Shown piece by piece: positions 26,407 through 36,200 of a stretch of 64,000 bases of DNA. How positions within the stretch are numbered: position 1 is the first letter of the stretch; every line of letters begins with the position of its first letter. Origin of the DNA: Streptomyces sp. NBC_01497 (GTDB taxonomy: Bacteria > Actinomycetota > Actinomycetes > Streptomycetales > Streptomycetaceae). The notes under the pieces are model-generated. The model was not told the DNA's origin, ran no database searches, and worked only from the letters and a program-made list of their open reading frames with translations. The stretch spans positions 3,844,001 through 3,908,000 of the forward strand of contig NZ_CP109427.1 in assembly GCF_036250695.1 (NCBI RefSeq), given 5' to 3'. Both the position numbers and the translations under genes were made by a program.

Positions 26407-27108
26407 ATGTCCGTGATCCACCGCACGACGCTGGAGCCGACGAAGATCGAACTGCTCACCGACTGGCTGCCGGGGCGCTCCTGGTACCTCGGCGGCGCGG
26501 ACGGTCCCCTCCTGGACCGCGCGGGCGGCTACCGTCTCGACGACCCGGAGGGCGCGGTGGGCATCGAGTTCATGGTGGTCACCGACGTGTCCGGACCGCT
26601 GCCCGTCGCCTACCAGATGCCGTTCACCTACCGCGCCGCACCGCTCGAAGGGGCCGAGCACGCCCTCGTCGGCACCACCGAGCACGGCGTGCTCGGCCGG
26701 CGCTGGGTGTACGACGGTGCCCACGACCCCGTGCTGGTCGGCCAGTTGTACGCGCTGCTGCGCGGCACGGCGAAGGCGCAAGCCCAGCAACAGAGCGACA
26801 CCCTCGACCCGACCGTCGTCGTCGAGCGCGTGGACTCCCCCCTGCCCCCCGCGACGCTCGGAACGGCGCCGGTGACCGCGGCCGACGGGCCGCAGGGCGC
26901 CGAGGTGCGCGTACCGGCCGGGGACGGGGAGCTGGCTCTGCGCATCCACCGCCTCCTGCGGCCGCACCCGGCCGAGGCGGACGCGCCGGCGGACGCCCGG
27001 GCCGCCGACGCGGCGACCGGCACCATCCTCGCCCGCGTCACGACGGGCTGGAGCGTTCCCGGCGGCACGACGGTGCGCGGTCCCTTCGCCACCGTCCTGC
27101 GCCCCTGA
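26407..27108 (+). CDS. Maltokinase N-terminal cap-like protein
   Basis: 233-aa soluble protein beginning MSVIHRTTLEPTKIELLTDWLPGRSWY, resembling the N-terminal cap domain of maltokinase without the kinase domain. The pattern GIEFMVVTD, YQMPFTYRAAPLEGAEHALVGTTEHGVLGRRWVYDGAHDP is characteristic. Such proteins are sometimes labelled glucan branching proteins by error. GAAAGG is about nine bases upstream of the ATG. Divergent from panE. The function is unknown. Confidence 0.78.
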   Translation: MSVIHRTTLEPTKIELLTDWLPGRSWYLGGADGPLLDRAGGYRLDDPEGAVGIEFMVVTDVSGPLPVAYQMPFTYRAAPLEGAEHALVGTTEHGVLGRRWVYDGAHDPVLVGQLYALLRGTAKAQAQQQSDTLDPTVVVERVDSPLPPATLGTAPVTAADGPQGAEVRVPAGDGELALRIHRLLRPHPAEADAPADARAADAATGTILARVTTGWSVPGGTTVRGPFATVLRP

Positions 27109-27281
27109 CCGCGACGCGGCACACCGCGGGGACCGTCTCGTGTCGCCTGTACGCGGTCCGGTTCGTGTCCGGGCGGCCGGGCCCGGTTCCTCACCGGCCC
27201 CGGCTCCCGGCCCCGCGTCCCGTACCGGCGACATGTGCGGCACTCTAGGGTTGTTGTTTTTCTCTGAACGCTCTTAGCTCA

Positions 27282-27311
27282 TTCGTGTTCCTTTCGTGTT
27301 CGTTCGTGTTC
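27282..27311 (+). promoter_or_regulatory. Three 9-bp direct repeats TTCGTGTTC
   Basis: TTCGTGTTC occurs exactly at 27282-27290, 27293-27301 and 27303-27311, spaced 11 and 10 bases. All lie 29-58 bases upstream of the methyltransferase ATG in an otherwise T-rich promoter, consistent with a regulator binding one face of the helix. Confidence 0.6.
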
Positions 27312-27339
27312 CACGGCCACTCGCGCAACGGAGTCCTCC

Positions 27340-28128
27340 ATGACCCAAGGCACACCCAAACCCCGGATCGACACCAGCAAGCCCCATCCGGCCCGGGTCT
27401 ACGACTGGCTGTTGGGCGGCAAGGACAACTACCTCGTCGACCAGGCCGTCGGTGACAAGCTCCCCGAGGACTCCAAGGCCGCCGCCCGGCAGAACCGCGC
27501 GTTCATGCAGCGGGCCGTCGCCTGGGCCGCGCGCGAGGGCTTCGACCAGTACCTCGACATCGGTACGGGCATCCCCACGCAGCCGAATCTGCATCAGATC
27601 GTGCAGCGGGTGAACCCGGGCGCCCGGATCGTCTACACGGACTTCGACCCGATCGTGCTCCGGCACGCGGAGGCCCTGCTCATCTCGTCGCCCGAGGGCA
27701 CGACCGACTACATCCAGGCGGACGTCCGCGACCCCGCCACGATCGTGGAGCACGCGAGGAAGATCCTCGACTTCGACCGGCCGGTCGTGCTGTCGCTGAT
27801 CGCGCTGATGCACTTCATCCAGGACGAGGAGGACCCCTACGGGATCGTCCGCACCCTGGTGGACGCCCTGCCCTCCGGCAGCCTGCTGATCTTCTCCCAC
27901 GGCACGACCGACTTCCACCCGGCCGAGCTGGTCGACACGGTGAAGGAGGCGTACAAGAAGGGCACCATCCCGCTGCGCTTCCGTACGCGTGAGGAGACGG
28001 CACGGTTCTTCACCGGCCTCGAACCGGTCGAGCCCGGCCTCGTCACCGCGCCGGAGTGGTACAAGGACGAGCCGCGCCCCGAGGAGGAGCGCAGCGGCAT
28101 CTACGCGGCGGTCCTCCGCGTCCCGTAG
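27340..28128 (+). CDS. SAM-dependent methyltransferase, DUF574 family
   Basis: 262-aa cytoplasmic methyltransferase-like protein. The N-terminal signature PHPARVYDWLLGGKDNY (16-31) defines the actinobacterial family. The SAM loop is LDIGTGIPT (72-80), and YTDFDPIVL and QADVRDP follow the Rossmann order. The family is much expanded in Streptomyces; its substrates are unknown. The promoter carries three direct repeats. Confidence 0.9.
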   Translation: MTQGTPKPRIDTSKPHPARVYDWLLGGKDNYLVDQAVGDKLPEDSKAAARQNRAFMQRAVAWAAREGFDQYLDIGTGIPTQPNLHQIVQRVNPGARIVYTDFDPIVLRHAEALLISSPEGTTDYIQADVRDPATIVEHARKILDFDRPVVLSLIALMHFIQDEEDPYGIVRTLVDALPSGSLLIFSHGTTDFHPAELVDTVKEAYKKGTIPLRFRTREETARFFTGLEPVEPGLVTAPEWYKDEPRPEEERSGIYAAVLRVP

Positions 28129-28165
28129 GACGGCGCGAGGAGAACAGCGCGAGGGCCCGAACGGC

Positions 28166-28203
28166 GCCGGCCCCCAGAACCCGCCGGGGTTCTGGGGGCC
28201 GGC
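28166..28203. terminator. Bidirectional terminator
   Basis: Perfect 17-bp stem (28166-28182 with 28187-28203) between the convergent methyltransferase and GH3 genes. Confidence 0.88.
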
Positions 28204-28254
28204 GGCACGCTCGGCCGGGGCGCGAGCCGACGGCCCCCGCCCCGCCTCGCGCGG

Positions 28255-31200
28255 CTATCCGATCGCCGCCGCGAACACGTGCAGTGCCGTGTTCGCCGGC
28301 AGCGTCACGTACGCCACCTGCTTGCCCGCCGTCAGCGGCACCGACGACGCGTACAGGCTGACCTGGTGGTCGTGCGGCAACGTGTCCGTGGCGGGGTTGT
28401 TCCAGTGCGCCGTGGTCGCGACCAGCGCGCTGCCGTCCACCGCCTTGTTGCTGTACCAGTCCGCCAGCGTCACCGTGCCGGTCGACGTCGTGCCGTCCGT
28501 GTACGTGACGGTGGCCTGCCCGCTCTGTGTGCCGTTCGTGCCCGCGCCGAGGAACGCCAGCCGCGAGCCCGATCCGTGCACCACCACGGCCTGCCCGGCC
28601 GCGGGCACGTCGTCGGCGCCGCCCGCCGCGACGTCCGGCCAGGTGAAGGTGGCCGCTGCCGTCGTCACCTGCCCGCCCGGAGTGATACCCGCGTCGGCCA
28701 GCGCCTGCGCCGAGTAGCTGTACCCGGCGCCGCCGAAGGTGCCGGCTCCGGGGTCGGCGTCGTCCGTCACTCCGACGTCCGTCGCCGAGGACGCCAGGTT
28801 CGGGTACGCGACCTGCACCGTCGCGGATCCGTCACCGGGGCTCGTACGCGGTGAGCCGAGGTAGCGGGTGGAGCCGGTCACCTGCGCGGAACCGCCCTTC
28901 GCGTCGGCCGGTACCTTCACGGACCAGGTCGTCGACACCGACCTGCCCGGCAGCACCGTGAGGTGCGTCGCCGCGCCGGAGGCCGTCGCCCGCCAACCGG
29001 ACGGCACGGACAGCTTCGTCGTCGGCGCGAGGACCGGCTGGGTCGAGCCGTTGGTGAACGTCGTCTTCACCGCGACCGTGGTGCCACCGGCCACCGGTGA
29101 GGGCGCGGACACCTTCGTGTAGCGCGGGCCCGTCGTCGTACGGACCTGGAAGCCGCCGCTCAGCGGGAGGCTGCGCGACGAGTCGCCCACGTGCACCTGG
29201 TAGGAGCCGGGGGTCAGCGTCCACGCCTGCGCGTCGGTGTTCCAGTACGACGCGTCGCGCGCCGTCACCTCGAAGGAGACCTGCTTCGTCTGGTGGGCCT
29301 TGAGGGCCACCTTCACGAAGCCCTTCAGCTGGTTCGCCGGCTCACCGGCGGCCTTCGGATCGCTCAGGTAGAGCTGCGCCACCTCGGAGCCGGCGCGGTC
29401 ACCGCTGTTGGTGACGTCCGCCGTCACGCGCAGCTTCCCGTTCTCCCGCAGCGTCGAGCCGTCGACCCGCAGGTCCGAGAAGCGGTACGAGGTGTACGAG
29501 AGCCCGTAGCCGAACGGGTAGAGCGGCGTCTCGCCCTTCGCGTCGTAGTACTTGTACCCGACGTCCAGGCCCTCCGAGTACTGCACCTTGCCGTCCACGC
29601 CGGGCCACTGCGCGGCGCTCGAAGCGGGCACCTGGTCCAGGGACTTCGGGAACGTCACCGGCAGTTTGCCGGAGGGGTTCACGTCGCCGTACAGCAGCGC
29701 CGCGATCGCGTTGCCGGACTCCTGGCCCGGGTACCACGCCTCGAAGACCCCCTTGACCTGGTCGATCCAGGGCATGGTGACCGCCGAGCCGGTGTTCAGC
29801 ACGACGACCGTGTTCGGGTTCGCCTTGGCGACGGCCTCGATGAGCGCGTTCTGGTCGCCCGGCAGGTCGATGTTCGCGAGGTCGCTGCCCTCGGACTCGA
29901 AGTCGTTGGCGTAGACGATCGCGACGTCCGACTTCGCGGCGAGGCCGGCCGCCTGGCCCACGAGGTCACTGCCCGGGGTCTCCCAGCCGAGGTGCACCTC
30001 GTCGCCGCCGGTGCCCTGGTAGTAGTCGACCTCGACCGACACCGGCTTGTCCGCGGTCAGCGTGACGGTGCCGGTCTGGGTGTGGGTGGCCTGGTCGCGC
30101 CAGTTGTCGATGACCTGCTTGCCGTCGATCAGCAGCCGGCTGCCGTCGTCGCTGGTCAGACCGAAGGTGTACGTGCCGGTCGCCGGCGGCGTCAGGGTGC
30201 CGGTCCACTTCGTGGAGAAGTCCGTGCCGGGCACGCCCGCGGCGGGTGCCGCGCCGTTCCAGTTGAAGTCGACCTGCGCGTCGGTGCGCGTCGCGGCCGG
30301 GGAGCCCGCGAGCGTCTCGTTCGCGTAGTAGTCGCCCTGCAGGCCGTGGCCGGTGCCGGACGGCGGGGTCAGGTACTGGCTGTCGACCAGGGGGAGCTGC
30401 CCGTTCGCGCTGACGTTGCCCTGCGCGTACGTGACGGTGGTCCCGGAGCCCGCGCGCGCCGTGATCCCGTCGTACGGCGTGACGGTGCCGGTGCCCGCGA
30501 CGGTGGCGCTGCCGCCGCCCGCGCTCATGGTGTCCTTGCCGGCGCCGTCACCGATGACGGCGATCGACTTGACCTTCTTGCCGTCCAGCGGCAGGACGTT
30601 GCCGCTGTTCTTCAGCAGGACGGCGCCGTCCTCGGCGGCCTGCTTCGCCACGGCGACGTGGCCGGCCGTGGACGCGACCGCGTCCGGTGTGTCGGCGGAC
30701 GGGTGGTCGAAGAGGCCGAAGCGGAACTCCTCGCGCATGATCCGAGTGACCATGTCGTCCACGCGGGCCTTGGCGACCTGCCCGTTCTGCACGGCGGTCT
30801 TGAGGGCCGTACCGAAGTAGGAGTCGTCGGGCATCTGCATGTCCATGCCCGCGTTCGCGGAGGCGACCGTCGAGTGGGTGCCGCCCCAGTCGGAGGTGAT
30901 GAAGCCGTCGAAGCCGAACTGGTTCTTCAGGATGTTGTTGAGGTAGGCGTTCTCGCAGGCGTACGTGCCGTTGATCGACGAGTACGAGCACATGGCCGAC
31001 GAGGGTTTGGCCTGGGCGACGATGGCGCCGAAGGCGGCCGTGTAGACCTCCTGGACGGTCCGGTCATCGATGACAGCGTTGTCAGTGACCGTGTTGCGGT
31101 TGGTCTCCTGGTTGTAGACCGCCCAGTGCTTCACCTGGGCCATCACGCCCTGGGACTGGATGCCCTCGATATCGGCCGAACCGATCTGCCCCGTGAGGTA

Positions 31201-31725
31201 CGGGTCCTCGCTGTACGACTCGAAGGCGCGGCCCCAGCGCGGGTCGCGGACGATGTTCACCGTCGGCCCGAGGTCGACGTCGACACCCTTGGTCTTGTCC
31301 TCGGCGCCGATCACCGCGCCGTACGCCTTCGCGACCGACGGGTCGAAGGACGCCGCGACGTTCGCCGCCGCGGGCAGCTGGGTCGTGTCGTCCATCCGGA
31401 CGCCGACCGGGCCGTCCTGCATCTTCAGGGCGGGGATGCACAGGCGGGCGTCGCCCGGGATGTAGCCGGTGTACGCGGAGCCGGCGGCCCCGTGCACCAT
31501 CGTGATCTCCTCGTCCAGCCTCAGCTTCGACAGGACCTGGGAGACACGGTGGTCGACCGGCGCCTTGGAGCCGATCCAGGGACAGGCGGCCGACGCCACG
31601 GACGCGGCGGTACCGGCCTGGGCGGGGGCCGCGGCAGCCGCGCCCTCGGACGCGGGTACGGCCATCGCCGCGGCGAGCAGAGCGCCGGACGCAACCGCTC
31701 CGAAGAGTGGTCTTCTTCTGCGCAT
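28255..31725 (-). CDS. Secreted GH3 beta-glycosidase with PA14 and NEW3 domains
   Basis: 1156-aa secreted glycosidase. Sec signal (MRRRRPLFGAVASGALLAAAM..); GH3 N-terminal domain with nucleophile D279 in TSDWGG and KHW, DPRWGRAFES motifs; GH3 C-terminal domain split by a PA14 carbohydrate-binding insert (GLQGDYYANETLAG...LTSDDGSRLLIDG); Fn3-like domain (NSGDRAGSEVAQLYLSDP); NEW3/NPCBM-associated domain (GGTTVAVKTTFTNGS); and a C-terminal beta-rich module (SATDVGVTDD...LHVFAAAIG). AGGAG is six bases upstream of the ATG. The enzyme acts on beta-glucosides or related glycans outside the cell; linkage specificity cannot be read. Confidence 0.93.
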   Translation of the reverse strand: MRRRRPLFGAVASGALLAAAMAVPASEGAAAAAPAQAGTAASVASAACPWIGSKAPVDHRVSQVLSKLRLDEEITMVHGAAGSAYTGYIPGDARLCIPALKMQDGPVGVRMDDTTQLPAAANVAASFDPSVAKAYGAVIGAEDKTKGVDVDLGPTVNIVRDPRWGRAFESYSEDPYLTGQIGSADIEGIQSQGVMAQVKHWAVYNQETNRNTVTDNAVIDDRTVQEVYTAAFGAIVAQAKPSSAMCSYSSINGTYACENAYLNNILKNQFGFDGFITSDWGGTHSTVASANAGMDMQMPDDSYFGTALKTAVQNGQVAKARVDDMVTRIMREEFRFGLFDHPSADTPDAVASTAGHVAVAKQAAEDGAVLLKNSGNVLPLDGKKVKSIAVIGDGAGKDTMSAGGGSATVAGTGTVTPYDGITARAGSGTTVTYAQGNVSANGQLPLVDSQYLTPPSGTGHGLQGDYYANETLAGSPAATRTDAQVDFNWNGAAPAAGVPGTDFSTKWTGTLTPPATGTYTFGLTSDDGSRLLIDGKQVIDNWRDQATHTQTGTVTLTADKPVSVEVDYYQGTGGDEVHLGWETPGSDLVGQAAGLAAKSDVAIVYANDFESEGSDLANIDLPGDQNALIEAVAKANPNTVVVLNTGSAVTMPWIDQVKGVFEAWYPGQESGNAIAALLYGDVNPSGKLPVTFPKSLDQVPASSAAQWPGVDGKVQYSEGLDVGYKYYDAKGETPLYPFGYGLSYTSYRFSDLRVDGSTLRENGKLRVTADVTNSGDRAGSEVAQLYLSDPKAAGEPANQLKGFVKVALKAHQTKQVSFEVTARDASYWNTDAQAWTLTPGSYQVHVGDSSRSLPLSGGFQVRTTTGPRYTKVSAPSPVAGGTTVAVKTTFTNGSTQPVLAPTTKLSVPSGWRATASGAATHLTVLPGRSVSTTWSVKVPADAKGGSAQVTGSTRYLGSPRTSPGDGSATVQVAYPNLASSATDVGVTDDADPGAGTFGGAGYSYSAQALADAGITPGGQVTTAAATFTWPDVAAGGADDVPAAGQAVVVHGSGSRLAFLGAGTNGTQSGQATVTYTDGTTSTGTVTLADWYSNKAVDGSALVATTAHWNNPATDTLPHDHQVSLYASSVPLTAGKQVAYVTLPANTALHVFAAAIG

Positions 31726-31821
31726 ACAGAACTCCTGTGGGGAGGACGGGGTATGGGAGGTGAGGACACGAGTGGCGGGAGAGGGAGGGAAACAGCCCCT
31801 GTGACAGCTGGTGTTTGCATC

Positions 31822-31841
31822 GAAACAGAACGAATTGTTTC
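31822..31841. promoter_or_regulatory. Palindrome upstream of the GH3 gene
   Basis: GAAACA (31822-31827) and TGTTTC (31836-31841), perfect arms around an 8-base centre, about 95 bases upstream of the GH3 start. Size and position suit a sugar-responsive LacI-type operator; that identity is inference. Confidence 0.55.
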
Positions 31842-32144
31842 TACGGCCTGTCATGTCCAGGGACAAGATGGCGGTGCCGGAATTGGCCGGATCATTGAAC
31901 TCGCCCCCCGCGCAGCACCGTCACCGGCAGGACCGGGCCCCGGGCGGACTCCCCGCGGCGCGGGCCGGCGCACGGACGGGCACGATCCGCCCGGCGGTCC
32001 GCACGGACGCCCGCCCGGCGCCCCCCGGCGGACCGCCGGTGACATGCCCCGCGCCACCCGCCCCAGCGGCCCCGAAGTGCGCCACGGCCGAAGTAAGGTA
32101 CGGGCCACCGCACCGGTAGCAGGCAGCAGGAAGCGAGCGAGTCC

Positions 32145-32501
32145 ATGCCCGAGAGCCCAGAGCGCTACGTCGCCCGCGTCGTGGACGTACCCGACCGGGG
32201 CATCAGGCTGGCACCCGCCACCGGGGCGGTGGCCCCCGGGGAGCCCACCGAGGCCAACCTGCTCGGCATGGCGGTCGCCCTCGCGCTCGGCTCCGCGGAC
32301 TACGAGCACCACCCGCAGCCGCGCGACCCCGAACTCCAGACCATCCAGGCGCTGCTCGCCGGCGAGGCCGTCATGCCGTGGCGCGCGCGGGCCGAGGCCG
32401 GGGACACCGTCCCGTACGTCGTGTGCGACCGCTCCCCGAGCGGCCACTACCGCTGCCGCGTCCAGCACCGTCCCGAGGACGAACCCGTCGAACCCCGCTG
32501 A
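32145..32501 (+). CDS. Conserved hypothetical protein
   Basis: 118-aa soluble acidic protein (MPESPERYVARVVDVP...). Short central hydrophobic helix ANLLGMAVALALG and a C-terminal beta part (VPYVVCDRSPSGHYRCRV). AGGAAG is about 12 bases upstream. I do not recognise the family. Confidence 0.72.
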   Translation: MPESPERYVARVVDVPDRGIRLAPATGAVAPGEPTEANLLGMAVALALGSADYEHHPQPRDPELQTIQALLAGEAVMPWRARAEAGDTVPYVVCDRSPSGHYRCRVQHRPEDEPVEPR

Positions 32502-32503
32502 CC

Positions 32504-32554
32504 GGTCGCGGCTTTCTTCGGTCGCGCGCCGCCCGGCCGGCGAAAGCCGCGACC
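32504..32554 (+). terminator. Hairpin after the hypothetical gene
   Basis: Perfect 13-bp arms GGTCGCGGCTTTC (32504-32516) and its complement (32542-32554) start right after the stop codon; the loop is long (25 bases). Confidence 0.65.
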
Positions 32555-32884
32555 CGCGACCCCGGGGCCGGGGCCCCGGACAGGCGGCCCGAACCAGTCG
32601 TCCCGCAGCCCCCACCCGGGACCTCCGGATCCGCCGTCCGGCACCCGCAGGACCTGCCCCGCAGAAGCCCGGCCGACGCTCCCGGAGCCTCGCGGCCGGC
32701 CCCGCCCGGAGCCCCGGCGCGGGGCTCCCCGCCCCCGCCCCGAGGCGGTCGCGGCAGGGCAGGGCACCCTTCCCGTTCTGATACGCTCGTCTAGCGACTT
32801 CGGGCAAGGAGCACCACCACTACCACCAGGTATCCGGTGGAGGCGCGCATCACCGTATGCGACACTTGCTCTCGCACATCGCCT

Positions 32885-32959
32885 GGTCCTGTGGAGCAGC
32901 TTGGAGTGCTCGCCACCCTGTCAAGGTGGAGGCCGCGGGTTCAAATCCCGTCAGGACCG
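32885..32959 (+). tRNA. tRNA-Asp (GTC), first copy
   Basis: 75-nt cloverleaf, anticodon loop CUGUCAA, discriminator G73. Identical to the copy at 37595-37669. Confidence 0.95.
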
Positions 32960-32987
32960 CTGCAGCTCGTCTTGTGTTGAGCTGCGT

Positions 32988-33061
32988 GGCTGGGTAGCTC
33001 AGTTGGTACGAGCGATCGCCTGAAAAGCGATAGGTCGCCGGTTCGATCCCGGCCCCAGCCA
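32988..33061 (+). tRNA. tRNA-Phe (GAA)
   Basis: 74-nt cloverleaf, anticodon loop CUGAAAA. It follows tRNA-Asp by 28 bases; a GCAGCTC/GAGCTGC hairpin (32962-32985) sits between them and may guide processing of a joint transcript. Confidence 0.95.
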
Positions 33062-33068
33062 CATCGGT

Positions 33069-33114
33069 ACGAGAGCGACTCGTCCCCGCGCAGAGCGGGG
33101 CGGGTCGCTCTCGT
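33069..33114 (+). terminator. Terminator after tRNA-Asp/tRNA-Phe
   Basis: 11-bp outer stem (33069-33079 with 33104-33114) and inner CCCCGC/GCGGGG stem, eight bases after tRNA-Phe. Confidence 0.8.
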
Positions 33115-33119
33115 CGTAT

Positions 33120-33178
33120 GCGCCCGCCTCCTCGCCGGCTGTCGCGAACGCGCCGGCCGCCGGCGAGGAGGCGGGCGC
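33120..33178. terminator. Second strong hairpin
   Basis: Perfect 20-bp stem (33120-33139 with 33159-33178) with a 19-base loop, directly after the first terminator and 73 bases before hrpA. It insulates hrpA from tRNA transcription. Confidence 0.7.
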
Positions 33179-33250
33179 GGTGACGCGGAGGGCGCGCTCA
33201 CGAAATGGGTTCGCCGGTTCGGCGGCCTCGGTGCGATCCTGGGATGCGGT

Positions 33251-36200
33251 ATGTCTACTTCCATCGCCGACCTCCAGTCCCTGCTGGCCGAGGTCTCCCT
33301 GCGCGACGCGCAGCGGCTCGGCCGCCGGCTCGAAGGCACCCGGCGCATCCGCAAGCCCGAAGCACGCCAGGCCGTGCTGGACGAGATCGCCGCCGAGGCC
33401 GGGAAGGCGGCCGAGCGCGTCCGGCGGCGCGCCGCCCGGCTGCCCGAGATCACCTATCCCGAACAGCTCCCCGTCAGCCGGCGCAAGGACACGATCCTGG
33501 AGGCGATACGCGACCACCAGGTCGTGATCGTCGCCGGTGAGACCGGGTCGGGCAAGACCACCCAGATCCCCAAGATCTGCCTGGAGCTCGGCCGGGGCGT
33601 GCGCGGCATGATCGGGCACACCCAGCCCCGCCGTCTCGCCGCCCGTACGGTCGCCGAGCGCGTCGCGGAGGAGTTGGGCACACCGCTCGGCGAGACCATC
33701 GGCTGGAAGGTCCGCTTCACCGACCAGGTCAACCCCGAGTCGACGTTCGTGAAGCTCATGACGGACGGCATCCTGCTCGCCGAGGTCCAGACCGACCGCG
33801 AACTGCTCGCGTACGACACGATCATCATCGACGAGGCGCACGAACGCAGCCTCAACATCGACTTCCTGCTCGGCTACCTCGCCCAACTGCTGCCGCGCCG
33901 TCCGGACCTCAAGCTCATCATCACGTCCGCGACGATCGACCCGGAGCGTTTCGCCCGGCACTTCGGCGCGTTCGCGGCCGTGGGCCCCGCCCGCGCCACG
34001 GGTTCCGCCGGCACCCCCGGCACCGCCCCCGCCGCCGACGCCGCCCCGGCGAAGGACCGCAGCGCCCCGATCATCGAGGTGTCCGGCCGTACGTACCCCG
34101 TGGAGGTCCGGTACCGGCCGCTCCTGGAAGAGGAGGGTGACGAGGGCGACCGCGACCAGATCACCGCGATCTCCGACGCCGTGGACGAACTCCAGGCCGA
34201 AGGGCCCGGCGACATCCTCGTCTTCCTCTCGGGCGAGCGCGAGATCCGCGACACCGCGGACGCTCTGGAGCGGCGTCACCTGAGGAACACCGAGATTCTC
34301 CCCCTGTACGCGCGGCTGTCCCACGCGGAGCAGCACCGCGTCTTCCAGCCGCACGGCAACCGCCGTGTCGTCCTCGCGACCAACGTCGCGGAGACGTCGC
34401 TGACCGTGCCCGGCATCAAGTACGTGATCGATCCCGGCACCGCCCGCATCTCCCGCTACAGCCACCGCACCAAGGTCCAGCGACTGCCGATCGAACGGGT
34501 GTCCCAGGCCAGCGCCAACCAGCGCAAGGGCCGTTGCGGCCGCACGTCGGACGGCATCTGCATCCGGCTGTACTCGGAGGAGGACTTCGTCTCCCGCCCC
34601 GAGTTCACGGACGCGGAGATCCTGCGGACGAACCTCGCGTCGGTCATCCTCCAGATGACGGCGGCCGGCCTCGGCGACATCGAGAAGTTCCCCTTCATCG
34701 ACCCGCCGGACCACCGCAACATCCGTGACGGCGTACAACTCCTCCAGGAGCTCGGCGCGCTGGAGCCGGACAGCAAGGACAAGCGCGGGCGGCTCACCCC
34801 GCTCGGCCGCAAGCTCTCCCAGCTGCCCGTCGACCCGCGCCTCGCGCGCATGGTCATCGAGGCGGACCGCAACGGCTGCGTGCGCGAGGTCATGGTGATC
34901 GCGGCGGCCCTGTCGATCCAGGACCCGCGCGAGCGCCCGGCGGAGAAGCAGGCCCAGGCCGACCAGCAGCACGCCCGGTTCAAGGACGAGACGTCCGACT
35001 TCCTGGCGTTCCTCAACCTGTGGCGCTATCTGCGCGAGCAGCAGGAGGCCAGGTCGTCGTCCTCGTTCCGGCGGATGTGCAAGTCCGAGTACCTGAACTA
35101 CCTGCGGATCAGGGAGTGGCAGGACATCTACAGCCAGCTCCGCACCGTCGCGCGGCAGATGGGGATCGTCCTGAACGAGGACGACGCCCCGGAGCAGCAC
35201 GTCCATGTGTCGCTGCTCGCGGGCCTGCTGTCGCACATCGGTATGAAGGACGTGAAGGACGGCAAGGACGGCAAGGGAGGGGCTGACAGCAAGGGCGAGG
35301 GCGGCCGGCGGGGCGGCGAGTACGTCGGCGCGCGGAACGCCAAGTTCGCGATCTTCCCCGGGTCGGCGCTGTTCAGGAAGCCGCCCCGGTTCCTGATGTC
35401 CGCCGAACTGGTCGAGACGTCCCGGCTGTGGGCGCGCGTCAACGCAGCGATCGAGCCCGAGTGGATCGAACCGCTCGCCGGCCACCTGCTGAAGCGCACG
35501 TACAGCGAGCCGCACTGGGAGAAGGACATGGCGGCCGTGATGGCGTACGAGAAGGTCACGCTGTACGGCGTGCCGATCGTCACCGACCGCAAGATCAACT
35601 ACGGCCGTGTCGACGCCGAGGTCTCCCGCGACCTGTTCATCCGCAGCGCGCTGGTGGAGGGCGACTGGCGGACCCACCACCAGTTCTTCCACGACAACCG
35701 CAAACTGCTCGGCGAGGTCGAGGAGCTGGAGCACCGCGCGCGGCGCCGCGACATCCTCGTGGACGACGAGACGCTGTTCGACTTCTACGACCAGCGGGTC
35801 CCTGACGACGTGGTCTCGGGCGCGCACTTCGACGCCTGGTGGAAGCGCAAGCGCGGTGAGGAGCCGGAACTCCTCGACTTCGAACGGTCGATGCTCATCA
35901 ATGAGGCCGCGGAGTCCGTCACCAAGGACGACTACCCGGACTCGTGGCGGGAGGGCCCCCTGAAGTTCCGGGTCACGTACCAGTTCGAGCCGGGTGCGGA
36001 CGCGGACGGCGTGACCGTCCACATCCCGCTGCAGGTGCTCAACCAGGTGACGGGTGAGGGCTTCGACTGGCAGATCCCGGGCCTGCGGGAGCAGGTCGTC
36101 ACCGAGTTGATCCGGTCGCTGCCGAAGCCGATCAGGCGGCACTACGTCCCGGCCCCGAACTTCGCGCAGCGCTTCCTCGACCGGGCCGTGCCCCGCCAGG

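Noticed and set aside
26407..27108. Glucan branching enzyme
   Set aside because: No GH13 motifs; only the maltokinase cap-like domain is visible.
29191..32781. Plus-strand open frame of 1196 codons
   Set aside because: Antisense of the GH3 gene; no motifs.
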